Shown: positions 25,587-33,288 of the stretch, in pieces | How the letters are laid out: each line of letters opens with the position of its first letter | Position numbering within the stretch: the first letter of the stretch is position 1 | Assembly (NCBI GenBank): GCA_019113825.1 | Contig: DXGR01000120.1 | Coordinates: forward strand, 1-39,044 | Direction: 5' to 3' | DNA from: Candidatus Stackebrandtia excrementipullorum | GTDB taxonomy: Bacteria > Actinomycetota > Actinomycetes > Mycobacteriales > Micromonosporaceae | DNA: 39,044 bases | Translations under genes and position numbers: made by a program | Notes under the pieces: model-generated | What the model was told of the DNA's origin: nothing | Seen by the model: only the letters and a program-made list of their open reading frames with translations | Databases searched by the model: none

Positions 25587-27770
25587 ATGTCGATTCACAA
25601 GCTCAGCCGCCGCGGTGCCAGGCGTCTCGCGATTCAGGCTCAACTTCTGGACGCCACGCCCCCGGGTGATCTCGTCAACGTTGTGACCGCTTTGACGTTC
25701 CTCCAACTTGATCCGACGTCGGCGATCGCGCCCAGCGCAGACCTTGTGGCGTGGAGCCGGTTGAAGGGGGATTATCACCGGCAGGATCTGCGCAACGCGT
25801 TGGAAAAGGACCGGTCGATGTTCGAATATCGGGCGATGGTGCGGCCGATGGCCGACCTGGTGAACCTACGCCCACTGATGGACGAGTGGCCGCGGGAGGA
25901 CAGGCCCCGACGATGGTTGGAGGACAACGCGGCCTTTCGCGGAGACGTCCTGGAACGGTTGCGGCACGCCGGACCGCTGCTGTCACGCGAGATCGAGGAC
26001 ACCAGCCGAGTGCCCTGGCCGTCGACGGGGTGGACGAACAACCGCAATGTGACACAGATGCTTGAATTTCTGGCCGCCCGGGGCGAGGTGGCGGTGTCGG
26101 CTCGTCAAGGGCGTCAACGTGTGTGGGATCTTGCAGAGCGGGTGTACCCGGAAACGCCGAGAATCGACGAGGACGAGGCGTTGCGCCGTCGCAATGCACG
26201 GCGGCTCGCCTCGCTGGGCATAGCGCGGGAGCGCGTGGTCGGTGATGCGGGCGAGGCGGCCGAAATCGAGGGCGTCGCAGGTCGGTGGCGGGTTGATCCG
26301 TCGATGTTGGATCGGCCGTTCGAAGGTCGAACCGCTTTGCTGTCGCCGTTTGATCGTCTGATCCATGATCGACGGCGAGCGCTGGATCTGTTCGACTTCG
26401 AGTACAAGCTGGAGATGTACTCTCCGAAGGAGAAACGCCGTTGGGGGTATTTTGCGTTGCCGATTCTTCACCGAGACCGGCTCATCGGCAAACTGGACGC
26501 CACCGTGGTTCGTCGGGAGAAGGTGTTGAGGGTCAACATGGTTCACCGCGACGCCGGCTACAACGGCGAAGTCGACGCCGCGGTGAACGAGGAACTGCGT
26601 GATCTGGCCTCCTGGTTGGAGGTCGACCTGGAGAGGCGTCAGCCGTTAGCCGGCCCTGCGCAACCGTCCCAGCATTCCGTTGAGGTCCTGGACGAACAGG
26701 TCACGACGGAAGAAGTGCGTGCCCGGTACCTCGTGGGACTCGAACGGGATGCCCGCGTGGTGGAGTGCAGCACCGAATTCACGGTGGCCTTCCCGGACCT
26801 GCCATTCGGTGATGGTGCCGGTCCAGTCGATCCAGTCCGTGGAGCTGCCGACAGCCATGAACACACGCTTGCCCCGGTAGCTTTCGATGCGCTCCATGGG
26901 GTTGTCGGCGCTGACCCGCGCCTCGTTCCATGGGACACCGTAGACGGTGCCGCCGGCCAGTTCCACTACACCGGAGGTCGCGTTCGCCCAGTGGACGACC
27001 GCGCCGAAGTCGCGACGCAGGCTGGTCGGACCCGAGTGCGAGCTCACGGAGCAGAAGTGACCGTAGTACTTCGCGGTGTACTTCATGGCGCCGAATCCAC
27101 CCATGGAGAAGCCGGCCGTGGCGCGACCGTTGAACTCGGGGAAGGTGCGGAAGTTGGCGTCGATCCAGGGCAGCAACTGGCTCATGTGGAACGTTTCCCA
27201 GTTGCGTGGGCCGTTGTTGTTGGTCACCGGGTTGCAGTGCCAACCGGTGGCCCCGTCGGGCATGACGACGATGATGTCGCGACCGGCCGTGAGGCCGACG
27301 ATGTCGTGGTGCAGGTGGAAGTCGCGGAAATCGCCGGCGCCACCGTGGAACAGGTACAGAACCGGGTAGCGCTTTCCGCTGGTGTGGTAGCCGTCGGGCA
27401 GGAGGACGTTGACGCCCGGGTCCCAGCCGATCTCGTTGGTGGCGAACCGGTAGTACTGAAGCCGACCGCCGTTCTCGTTACGGTCCACAATGCGCAAACC
27501 ATGCCCGTCGCCGGCGGCGTGGGCAGCACCGGGGATGGCCACTCCACCGGCTGCGACACCGAGCGCGGCCATTGCCGTGGCTCCGGTGAGCAGACGCCGC
27601 CGGTTGAACCGGGGGTTTTTCTCCATGTGAGATCTCCTATGGTGAGACGTCACGCCGCCCGGATCGGGGCATGGGCGGCGCGGTTGACCACCGCAGGCTA
27701 TCGAAAATCTTCTTGGTATACCAACAGCGTGAAATCGATTTCATGGACGTTTTATGGGTCGGATGAATAG
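25587..27770 (+). CDS. YcaQ/AlkX-type crosslink DNA glycosylase (HTH_42), stop lost at usual end
   Basis: A winged-helix DNA glycosylase of the HTH_42/YcaQ group, which unhooks interstrand crosslinks and excises bulky alkylated bases. The catalytic Q-x-D motif is at residues 40-42 (TFLQLDPTSAIAPSADLVAWSRL). Other family blocks are FEYRAMVRPM, WTNNRNVTQMLEFLAARGEV, FEGRTALLSPFDRLIHDRRRALDLFDF and YFALPILHRDRLIGKLDA. The family sequence ends about residue 350 (ELRDLASWLEVDLERR, base 26640). No stop follows in this frame; it continues some 376 codons antisense through the whole esterase gene to 27770. The extension is most likely a by-product, so the working protein is probably the first half. 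ATG 25587 gives a normal N-terminus. Confidence 0.82.
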   Translation: MSIHKLSRRGARRLAIQAQLLDATPPGDLVNVVTALTFLQLDPTSAIAPSADLVAWSRLKGDYHRQDLRNALEKDRSMFEYRAMVRPMADLVNLRPLMDEWPREDRPRRWLEDNAAFRGDVLERLRHAGPLLSREIEDTSRVPWPSTGWTNNRNVTQMLEFLAARGEVAVSARQGRQRVWDLAERVYPETPRIDEDEALRRRNARRLASLGIARERVVGDAGEAAEIEGVAGRWRVDPSMLDRPFEGRTALLSPFDRLIHDRRRALDLFDFEYKLEMYSPKEKRRWGYFALPILHRDRLIGKLDATVVRREKVLRVNMVHRDAGYNGEVDAAVNEELRDLASWLEVDLERRQPLAGPAQPSQHSVEVLDEQVTTEEVRARYLVGLERDARVVECSTEFTVAFPDLPFGDGAGPVDPVRGAADSHEHTLAPVAFDALHGVVGADPRLVPWDTVDGAAGQFHYTGGRVRPVDDRAEVATQAGRTRVRAHGAEVTVVLRGVLHGAESTHGEAGRGATVELGEGAEVGVDPGQQLAHVERFPVAWAVVVGHRVAVPTGGPVGHDDDDVATGREADDVVVQVEVAEIAGATVEQVQNRVALSAGVVAVGQEDVDARVPADLVGGEPVVLKPTAVLVTVHNAQTMPVAGGVGSTGDGHSTGCDTERGHCRGSGEQTPPVEPGVFLHVRSPMVRRHAARIGAWAARLTTAGYRKSSWYTNSVKSISWTFYGSDE
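26646..27626 (-). CDS. Tat-exported esterase, antigen-85/esterase-D-like
   Basis: A 326-residue exported serine esterase. The N-terminus has a twin-arginine signal (NRRRLLTG followed by a hydrophobic run ATAMAALGVAAGGVAIPG and AHA). The alpha/beta-hydrolase core shows YPVLYLFHGGAGDFRDF, DIIVVMPDGATGWH, the nucleophile elbow AGFSMGGFGAMKY (Ser174) and a late catalytic His in PGTHFFRRDL. The layout matches the esterase_phd / antigen-85 group, which includes mycolyl and acyl transferases and secreted esterases; a polysaccharide or lipid ester substrate is likely but unproven. ATG 27626 has AGGAGA upstream. Two strong palindromes lie about 90-115 bases upstream of the start. Confidence 0.88.
   Translation of the reverse strand: MEKNPRFNRRRLLTGATAMAALGVAAGGVAIPGAAHAAGDGHGLRIVDRNENGGRLQYYRFATNEIGWDPGVNVLLPDGYHTSGKRYPVLYLFHGGAGDFRDFHLHHDIVGLTAGRDIIVVMPDGATGWHCNPVTNNNGPRNWETFHMSQLLPWIDANFRTFPEFNGRATAGFSMGGFGAMKYTAKYYGHFCSVSSHSGPTSLRRDFGAVVHWANATSGVVELAGGTVYGVPWNEARVSADNPMERIESYRGKRVFMAVGSSTDWIDWTGTITEWQVREGHREFGAALHHAGIPFESHEVPGTHFFRRDLFVQDLNGMLGRLRRAG
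27713..27743 (-). promoter_or_regulatory. paired palindromes upstream of the esterase gene
   Basis: TTGGTATACCAA (27713-27724) is a perfect 12-bp palindrome of the T-G-G-T/A-C-C-A type bound by GntR/FCD and related regulators. TGAAATCGATTTCA (27730-27743) is a second, perfect 14-bp palindrome. Their centres are 18 bp apart. They lie 87-117 bases before the esterase start, in its likely promoter. Confidence 0.5.
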
Positions 27771-27806
27771 GAAAATTGTGGACTTTTCCTCATCCATCCG
27801 ACCCAT
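27754..27806. repeat. long two-part hairpin
   Basis: Arms ATGGGTCGGATG (27754-27765) and CATCCGACCCAT (27795-27806) pair over 12 bp. An inner stem, AGGAAAA (27769-27775)/TTTTCCT (27784-27790), is separated from it by a small internal loop. It sits between the aminotransferase terminator and the esterase promoter. It could be a second terminator for the minus strand or a small mobile palindrome. Confidence 0.5.
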
Positions 27807-27822
27807 GTCCGTATAGGAGATT

Positions 27823-27844
27823 CGCCCCTAAAGCAGTTGGGGCG
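27823..27844 (-). terminator. hairpin after the aminotransferase
   Basis: CGCCCC (27823-27828) pairs with GGGGCG (27839-27844) around a 10-base loop, starting 7 bases beyond the aminotransferase stop on the minus strand. The stem is short; with the longer hairpin at 27754 it probably ends this transcript. Confidence 0.45.
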
Positions 27845-27850
27845 TAAAGG

Positions 27851-29014
27851 TTATCGGCTCCTGTGGTACTTGATGAGCCGCTCCGCGCCCTCTTTGACGG
27901 TGGCTTCGTCCTTGCAAAAAGCCAACCTGATCAAATGACGTCCGGTGTCCACATGGTCGTAGAAGGCAACACTCGGAACCGCCACGACTCCGGCCTTGTG
28001 CGCGATGTCGAGACAAAACGCCATGCCGTCCTCTTCGCCGAACGAACGGGCGTCGGTTTGGAGGAAGTAGCTGCCCGACGTCGGGTACACGTTGATCCCG
28101 GCGTCGCGAAGCGCCCGCGTCAAGACGTCCCGTCGGCTCTGAAGAGATATCCGGAGCGACTCCACCCAGTTGAGGCAGTCTCGGAGAGCCGTGGTGGCAC
28201 CGATTTGGAACGGCGTGTTGACCGTGAAGCTGAGAAACTGCTTCACACTGGCAATCTTTGCGACGATCGGTTCGGGAGCACAGGCCCAACCCACTCGCCA
28301 CCCGGTCGCCGAGAACGTCTTCCCGATGCCCGAGACCGAGACCGTGCGTTCGGGCGCCAACGTCGCCATCGGTACGTGACGTGCATCGTCGTACGTCAGG
28401 TACTCGTACACCTCGTCACTGATGATGATCACGTCACGTTCGGCGCAGAGCCGAGCGATCTCACGCATCTCGTCGACGGTGAACACTTTGCCCGTCGGGT
28501 TGTGAGGAGAGTTGAAAATCAACACGCGGGTGCGGTCGTTCAACGCGTCGGCGAACACGGTCGGGTCGAACTCGAACCCGGCCGGTGTGGCCGTCAACGG
28601 AATGGCCCGACGTGTCGCCTGCGCCATCTTGGTGGCCGCCGCATAACTGTCGAAGTAGGGCTCGAACATGGCGACCTCGTCGCCGGGCTCGCAGAGCGCC
28701 ATGACCGCAGCCGTGATGGCCTCGGTCGCGCCGGCGGTCACCACGATTTCGGTGTCGGGGTTGTACCGGGTCCCGTACCTGTCGGCGCGTTGGGCCGCGA
28801 TCTGTTCCCTCAGCGGCTTCAAACCGATCGAGGGAGCGTATTGATTCAGCCCGGCGTCGACGGCTTCGTTCGCGGCGGCCAACATGGCCGAGGGGCCTGC
28901 GCCGTCGGGGAAGCCCTGCCCCAGGTTGACGGCGCCGGTCGTGGTGGCCAACGCCGCCATTTGCGAGAAGATCGACTCACCCAGTTCATCCGGAATCGGT
29001 GCGAGATTAACCAT
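27851..29014 (-). CDS. class I/II PLP-dependent aminotransferase
   Basis: A 387-residue fold-type I aminotransferase. Seen motifs are VNLGQGFPDGAGP near the start, VTAGATEAITAAVMAL, PYFDSYAAATKM, the SPHNPTGKVF loop (Asn172), ISDEVYEYLTYD (Asp200 contacts the PLP ring), and SVSGIGKTFSATGWRVGW with PLP-Lys232; the carboxylate Arg is in HLIRLAFCKDE. It most resembles DapC-like N-succinyldiaminopimelate and kynurenine/methionine aminotransferases (YbdL/DapC group), so a role in lysine synthesis is possible but not certain. ATG 29014 has AAGGGG upstream; GTG 29020 lacks one. Confidence 0.88.
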   Translation of the reverse strand: MVNLAPIPDELGESIFSQMAALATTTGAVNLGQGFPDGAGPSAMLAAANEAVDAGLNQYAPSIGLKPLREQIAAQRADRYGTRYNPDTEIVVTAGATEAITAAVMALCEPGDEVAMFEPYFDSYAAATKMAQATRRAIPLTATPAGFEFDPTVFADALNDRTRVLIFNSPHNPTGKVFTVDEMREIARLCAERDVIIISDEVYEYLTYDDARHVPMATLAPERTVSVSGIGKTFSATGWRVGWACAPEPIVAKIASVKQFLSFTVNTPFQIGATTALRDCLNWVESLRISLQSRRDVLTRALRDAGINVYPTSGSYFLQTDARSFGEEDGMAFCLDIAHKAGVVAVPSVAFYDHVDTGRHLIRLAFCKDEATVKEGAERLIKYHRSR

Positions 29015-29430
29015 GGACACCCCTTGCCTAAACGGTCGATGACTTCGACCTTCTCATATCGGCTTGCGAACCTGCCGGTTCCAAGGCCGCCCGTGCCGCT
29101 CGGGCGGTATCGCCGGGCCCGCGATATCAGGATCGTCGACGACGCGGTGCGGTGCTCCGAAGGCGCCCACGACCATGGGCGTTGTCACAGCTGGAGGGGT
29201 TTCACACGTGACGAGACGACCATCCGACATCGGCAGACGGGGCGCTGTGAGGCGTGATGGAGTTCATGCGTAATCGCTCGACGTGTGCACTGTTGACGGC
29301 TGGCCTGCCGAACGTCGATGTGTCGAAATGGCGGGGCTGTCGCGCCGGGCCGATCAGGGGGTTTTGACGATCGGTCGGTGGGGGAAGTGTCGAATAGAAA
29401 CTCGATACCCGTGGTAATAGACGTTGAGCG
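29015..29430. other. intergenic stretch without a clear gene
   Basis: I find no convincing gene on either strand here; the frames are short and Arg-rich. A hairpin CCGCCCG-TGCCGCT-CGGGCGG lies at 29087-29107. The stretch presumably holds the aminotransferase promoter at its left end. Confidence 0.5.
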
Positions 29431-29466
29431 GGGACGGGCGGCGACCGTAAAGTTACCGCCCGTCCC
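29431..29466 (-). terminator. terminator hairpin after the Cys-rich peptide gene
   Basis: GGGACGGGCGG (29431-29441) pairs perfectly with CCGCCCGTCCC (29456-29466), 11 bp around a 14-base loop. It begins 6 bases beyond the stop of the minus-strand peptide gene (29473). No T run follows. Confidence 0.7.
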
Positions 29467-29472
29467 ATCGGG

Positions 29473-29682
29473 TCAGCAGCAGCCGACGTATTCCATGCAG
29501 CAGGTCGAGCAGTCCCACATGATGTAACGGCGGTACTTGGCGTGGCCGCCGGGGCAGATCGCCGGGTTGGGGGAGCAGTAGGTCTCCCAGTACGGGTTGC
29601 AGGCGGCCCTGGCGGTCGACTGGCCAACCAATTTGGATAGTGCCTTGTCGGCGGTGTTGTTAAGGCGGGCGATCAGGTTCAT
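29473..29682 (-). CDS. Cys-rich 69-residue peptide, candidate RiPP or signalling precursor
   Basis: A 69-residue peptide with two unlike halves. Residues 1-27 (MNLIARLNNTADKALSKLVG, then QSTARAA) are Cys-free and form an amphipathic helix with no hydrophobic signal core, as in many RiPP leaders. Residues 28-69 hold eight Cys (28, 36, 43, 58, 61, 62, 68, 69), many aromatics and the end DCSTCCMEYVGCC; CNPYWETYC opens this part. The start is well supported by AGGAG (complement at 29689-29693) six bases upstream. A hairpin follows the stop. The degenerate MocR regulator gene lies 386 bases upstream on the same strand. No known modifying enzyme is adjacent, so a disulfide- or metal-bound peptide is as likely as a RiPP. 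I cannot name a family. Confidence 0.72.
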   Translation of the reverse strand: MNLIARLNNTADKALSKLVGQSTARAACNPYWETYCSPNPAICPGGHAKYRRYIMWDCSTCCMEYVGCC

Positions 29683-30068
29683 GCGATGCTCCTGTGGGGT
29701 CGAGGCGCCGTGTTGCGCCAGAGGGCATCATATCGATATATCCGAGAGTGGCGATGCCTTGATGCCTTGGTGTCACATGGTTTCAGCGTATCGAGTGATC
29801 GGTTCTTCCTGGCGGCGACGGGGTCGTATTCCACGAGCGAGCCACGCCGGCGACGAGTAGCCACGGCTCGGAAGCGAAAGGTCCCCGTTCAAGCGGCCGG
29901 TGGGCAAACCCGTTGCGGTGAGCATGAACCGCCGAAGGCTCCCGGTGGTGCGATCGTCCCATGGTGATGTCCGGGCTGAGGCGAGTTCGTCGCTCTGCGG
30001 CCGTTTCGGGACGTTATTGCTGTTGGGAGCCCCGTCTTTTCCGGCGCTCTTAGCTTGTGCCGCACCCA
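29683..30068. other. 386-base gap between the peptide gene and the MocR gene
   Basis: The left end holds the peptide's promoter region, including the perfect palindrome ATATCGATAT (29730-29739) and a possible -10 TATGAT on the minus strand nearby. A minus-strand frame continues through much of the gap (to 29773) but is Arg/Pro/Ser-rich, has no ribosome site and was not called. I see nothing else. Confidence 0.4.
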
Positions 30069-31421
30069 CTATCCGCCTCCGGCGAGACGGGGATCGCATG
30101 CCCGAGAAATCTCCTCGGCCATGTCCTCGATGCCGTCGCCGTACGCGGCCCCGTTGATGCTGATGTGGTGTCCTCCCTGCGCACCCGGATGGAAGAACGA
30201 CCCCGGGTAGACCACGATTCCCCGGGTGCTCAACCGAGTGCACACCGAATGTTCGTCGGGGACCGGAAGCCAAATCAGCGGCGGGTGTGCACCCTCGATG
30301 AGTTCGTGCCCGCGACGTCGCAACGCCTCCACGAACAGGCCGTGGCGGCGGTGTATCTCGTCGCTCCATGAGTCCAACATGGCCAGAATGCCGGGATCCG
30401 CCAAGAGGTATGCCTGCGCCAGCTGCATGATTCGTGAAACGTACCGAGAGGAGTACGACAGTCGGTTCCACAACACGTCGGTCAACCGGGCATTGCCCCC
30501 GACGACCGCCTGCCGCATGTCGGCGCCGAAGGCGTAGTTGAACGAACGAGTGTGAAGTACCTGTTCGGGAAGCTCGGTCCCGAGGGAGAGTGCGGGGGTT
30601 TTCAACGGCCAGGTTTGGTCCATCTCCAGGATCGGGGTGCTTCCTCGGAGGACCTCGGCGGCTGCCGTGACCCACGATGAGGTCACCGAGCGCCCGGTGG
30701 GCAATGCTCGGTTCGGTTGATAGACGAAAGCCGCCGGGCGGCTGATCATGGCCCGACGCAGGTCGTCGACGTCAGGTCCCTCGTCACCCCACGGAATCGG
30801 TATGGCCGTGGCGCCGAGGGATTCGAGAATGTCGAAGACGCGTGCGATGGCGGGAACGGCGACGGCGATGCGGTCCCCGGGCTGGGCCAAGGCGGCCAGC
30901 GACATCTCCAGTGAATCTATCGAACCGTGGACTGTGAGGAAGGATTCGGTGTGAAACGGCCAACTTTTCGAGACCTCCTTCCGCAGCTCGGGAGATATCT
31001 GTTCGGCGAACTGGTGTCCGATGTCGGGGTGTTCGACGGCGCGAGCGAACGCGGTGCTCATGTCGATTGTGGGCATATCCTGGGATCGGAGATTGCCCAG
31101 GTCGACCGGCATCGTGATGGACGCACGGATCATGGATTCGAAGCGTTTGGCATGGGGCGGTGTGGGTTGCGCGATGACGGTCGTCCCGCCACGGCGTTTA
31201 CTTTCGACGAGGCCTTGCGCCTGTAGCTGGCTCCAGGCTTGGCCAACGGCTGATCGGCTCATGCCCAGCGATTCGGAGACGGCGCGGATCGTGGGGAGGC
31301 GTGCCTGCGCGGGTATTCCGCCGGCCCCGATCAGCTCCGCGACGGTGCGTGTGAGTGCGGCTACGGTTCGAAGGGGGACCGCTGCGCGGATGGTGGTTAG
31401 TATTTCACTTTCCGTCGTCAT
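30069..31421 (-). CDS. MocR-type GntR regulator with degenerate aminotransferase domain
   Basis: A 450-residue fusion of a GntR winged helix (residues about 12-85; LPTIRAVSESLGMSRSAVGQ then VESKRRGGTTV) and an aminotransferase-fold effector domain (about 105-445). The domain keeps the fold markers HGSIDSLEMSLAALAQPGDRI, PTG in RALPTG, and Asp268. However, where active MocR proteins have S-F-S-K, it reads S-F-N-Y (residues 293-296), so the PLP lysine is replaced by Tyr; the late carboxylate Arg is also missing (ISINGAAY instead of a L-R-L-G-F form). It likely senses something other than PLP aldimines. It is divergent from the ABC operon with a 16-bp palindrome between. ATG 31421 has GGAG upstream. 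Confidence 0.85.
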   Translation of the reverse strand: MTTESEILTTIRAAVPLRTVAALTRTVAELIGAGGIPAQARLPTIRAVSESLGMSRSAVGQAWSQLQAQGLVESKRRGGTTVIAQPTPPHAKRFESMIRASITMPVDLGNLRSQDMPTIDMSTAFARAVEHPDIGHQFAEQISPELRKEVSKSWPFHTESFLTVHGSIDSLEMSLAALAQPGDRIAVAVPAIARVFDILESLGATAIPIPWGDEGPDVDDLRRAMISRPAAFVYQPNRALPTGRSVTSSWVTAAAEVLRGSTPILEMDQTWPLKTPALSLGTELPEQVLHTRSFNYAFGADMRQAVVGGNARLTDVLWNRLSYSSRYVSRIMQLAQAYLLADPGILAMLDSWSDEIHRRHGLFVEALRRRGHELIEGAHPPLIWLPVPDEHSVCTRLSTRGIVVYPGSFFHPGAQGGHHISINGAAYGDGIEDMAEEISRACDPRLAGGG

Positions 31422-31449
31422 GACGTTCTCCGTCCGGCCTTCCTGTTGA

Positions 31450-31478
31450 TATGTCCATGGACATAATGACTCTATGTC
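31450..31478. promoter_or_regulatory. palindrome plus direct repeat, candidate MocR operator
   Basis: TATGTCCATGGACATA (31450-31465) is a perfect 16-bp palindrome. Its half-site TATGTC recurs at 31473-31478, 23 bp on. MocR regulators often bind a mix of inverted and direct repeats in divergent gaps. TATAGT at 31494-31499 may be the -10 of the ABC operon, placing the sites over its promoter. Confidence 0.6.
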
Positions 31479-31562
31479 GGAGATAAGTCTAGCTATAGTC
31501 GCAACAATCAGGCGATGTGGCGTTGGGCCGCACCGACCTATTCACACCTTCCGGAGGAACCC

Positions 31563-33257
31563 ATGACGAAAACTCGTCGTCTCTCCTTGGTCGCCGCGGC
31601 CGCGGCGTTGTTTATGACAGCAGCCTGTGCTTCGCAGGGACCGTCGAACGACGCCACGAACAATTCCGAGGTCCAGGAAGTAGGTCCCGGCGGCGAGATC
31701 ACCATTGCCGCCACAAGCCCGATCACCGACTGGAACCCGATTTCCGCCAACGGTGACACCACCGGTCAACGTCAGCAGCAATGGCCGCTCTACCCCCACC
31801 CGTTCGTGACGATGCCGGACACCAGCGTGGTGGTCAACGAGGCCCTGCTGGAAAGCGCCGACGTCGTCGAGTCCGACCCCATGACCGTCGAATACGTCCT
31901 CCAGGACGGCGTGCAGTGGTCCGACGGCACCCCGATCGGTGTCGACGACTTCGTCTACACCCAGGCGGTGCAGGACCCGTCCAAATGCGCCGACTGCCTG
32001 GCCGCCTTCACCGAGGGCTACAGCGACATCGACTCGATCGAGGCCGACGACGATGGCAAGACGATCACCATGGTCTACGGTGAGCCGTTCGCCGAATGGC
32101 GCAGCCTCTTCAACTACATCCTCCCGGCGCACATCGCCGACGGCTACGGTGACCTGGCCACCAGCTTCAACGAAGGCTTCTCGACGAACGTCCCGGAATT
32201 CTCCGGCGGCCCGTACATCATCGAGGACTACACCGACGGCATTTCGATGACCATGGTGCCCAACCCGAACTGGTACGGCGAGGGACCCAACCTGGAAACC
32301 ATCACGACCCGGTACATCACCGGCCAAGGTGAGCAGCTCACCGCCCTGCAAAGCGGCGAAGTGCAGTTGGTTTACGCCACTCCCACCGTCGACACGATGG
32401 AACAGGCGCAGCAGATGCCGAACATGACCATCCAGACCGGTTCCACGCTCACCTACTACCACTTGGGCATGAAGACCACCGGTGACGTCATGAGCGACGA
32501 GGCCCTGCGCTCCGCGATCGCGACCGCGCTCGACCTGGGTGACATGCGTGAACGCACCATCGGACAGTTCGCTCCCGACGTGCCGCAGATGCAGAGCTCC
32601 GTCTACGTCCCCGGTCAGCAGATCGGTGGCGAAGAGGCATACCAGGACAACATGACCGACCTGGGCATCGGTGCAGGTGACGTCGACGCCGCCGTCGCCA
32701 TCCTCGAAGACGCCGGCTACTCGATCACCGACGATCAGCTCATCCAACCCGACGGCACCCCGCTGCGGGACCTGAGCTTCCTGACGCTCGGCACCGACGT
32801 CCTGCGGATGGAACTGGCGCAGATTGCTCAGCAACAACTGCTGGACATCGGTATCACCATCAATATCGACGCCGCCGACGGTGCCCGATACAGCCCCGCG
32901 CTTCGGGACGGTGACTTCGACATCATGGCCACCGGAACCGCGCTGGACCTGGGTCCCCTGTCCATCCAGCAGTGGTACGGGACCGACGCGCCCCGCTCGT
33001 TCGGGTACTCCAACGAGGAGGCGGACCGTTTGATGGAAGCCGCCGCTGCGGAACTGGACCCCGCGGCCCAGGTCGAGTTGATGAACGAGCTCGACCGGGT
33101 GCTCATGAGCGACGGCGTCGTGTTGCCGCTGTTCGGGACCCCGATGATGGCCGTTTACCCCAACACGCACGGGAACATTTTCATCAACCCGAGTAAGTAC
33201 GGCGTGACGATGAACATCGAGGAATGGGGCCTGCTCGTCGAGCCCGCCACCTCCTGA
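31563..33257 (+). CDS. ABC transporter substrate-binding lipoprotein (SBP_bac_5)
   Basis: A 564-residue family-5 (peptide/nickel type) solute-binding lipoprotein. The signal is MTKTRRLSLVAAAAALFM ending in the lipobox TAAC, so Cys becomes the lipid anchor on the outer face of the membrane. The mature part shows the family order: TDWNPISANGD, YVLQDGVQWSDGTPIGVDDF, SGGPYIIEDYTDG, LRSAIATALDLGDMRERTIG, RMELAQIAQQQLLDIGI and the closing VVLPLFGTPMMAVY. It probably binds an oligopeptide. ATG 31563 has GGAGG upstream. It heads the operon that runs to the window end. Confidence 0.9.
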   Translation: MTKTRRLSLVAAAAALFMTAACASQGPSNDATNNSEVQEVGPGGEITIAATSPITDWNPISANGDTTGQRQQQWPLYPHPFVTMPDTSVVVNEALLESADVVESDPMTVEYVLQDGVQWSDGTPIGVDDFVYTQAVQDPSKCADCLAAFTEGYSDIDSIEADDDGKTITMVYGEPFAEWRSLFNYILPAHIADGYGDLATSFNEGFSTNVPEFSGGPYIIEDYTDGISMTMVPNPNWYGEGPNLETITTRYITGQGEQLTALQSGEVQLVYATPTVDTMEQAQQMPNMTIQTGSTLTYYHLGMKTTGDVMSDEALRSAIATALDLGDMRERTIGQFAPDVPQMQSSVYVPGQQIGGEEAYQDNMTDLGIGAGDVDAAVAILEDAGYSITDDQLIQPDGTPLRDLSFLTLGTDVLRMELAQIAQQQLLDIGITINIDAADGARYSPALRDGDFDIMATGTALDLGPLSIQQWYGTDAPRSFGYSNEEADRLMEAAAAELDPAAQVELMNELDRVLMSDGVVLPLFGTPMMAVYPNTHGNIFINPSKYGVTMNIEEWGLLVEPATS

Positions 33258-33288
33258 CGATCCCGGATACAAAGGACAAGGATTTCTC

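Noticed and set aside
27863-29257. 464-codon open frame on the plus strand
   Set aside because: It is antisense to the aminotransferase, whose motifs are complete; composition is Arg/His/Gly-rich and there is no ribosome site or known domain.
29473-29682. Lanthipeptide or thiopeptide precursor
   Set aside because: No LanB/LanC/LanM/YcaO-like enzyme is in the window, so a named RiPP class is not supported.
29773-30067. Small minus-strand gene between the peptide and MocR genes
   Set aside because: The frame exists but is Arg/Ser/Pro-rich, has no ribosome site and is continuous with a shadow frame inside the MocR gene.
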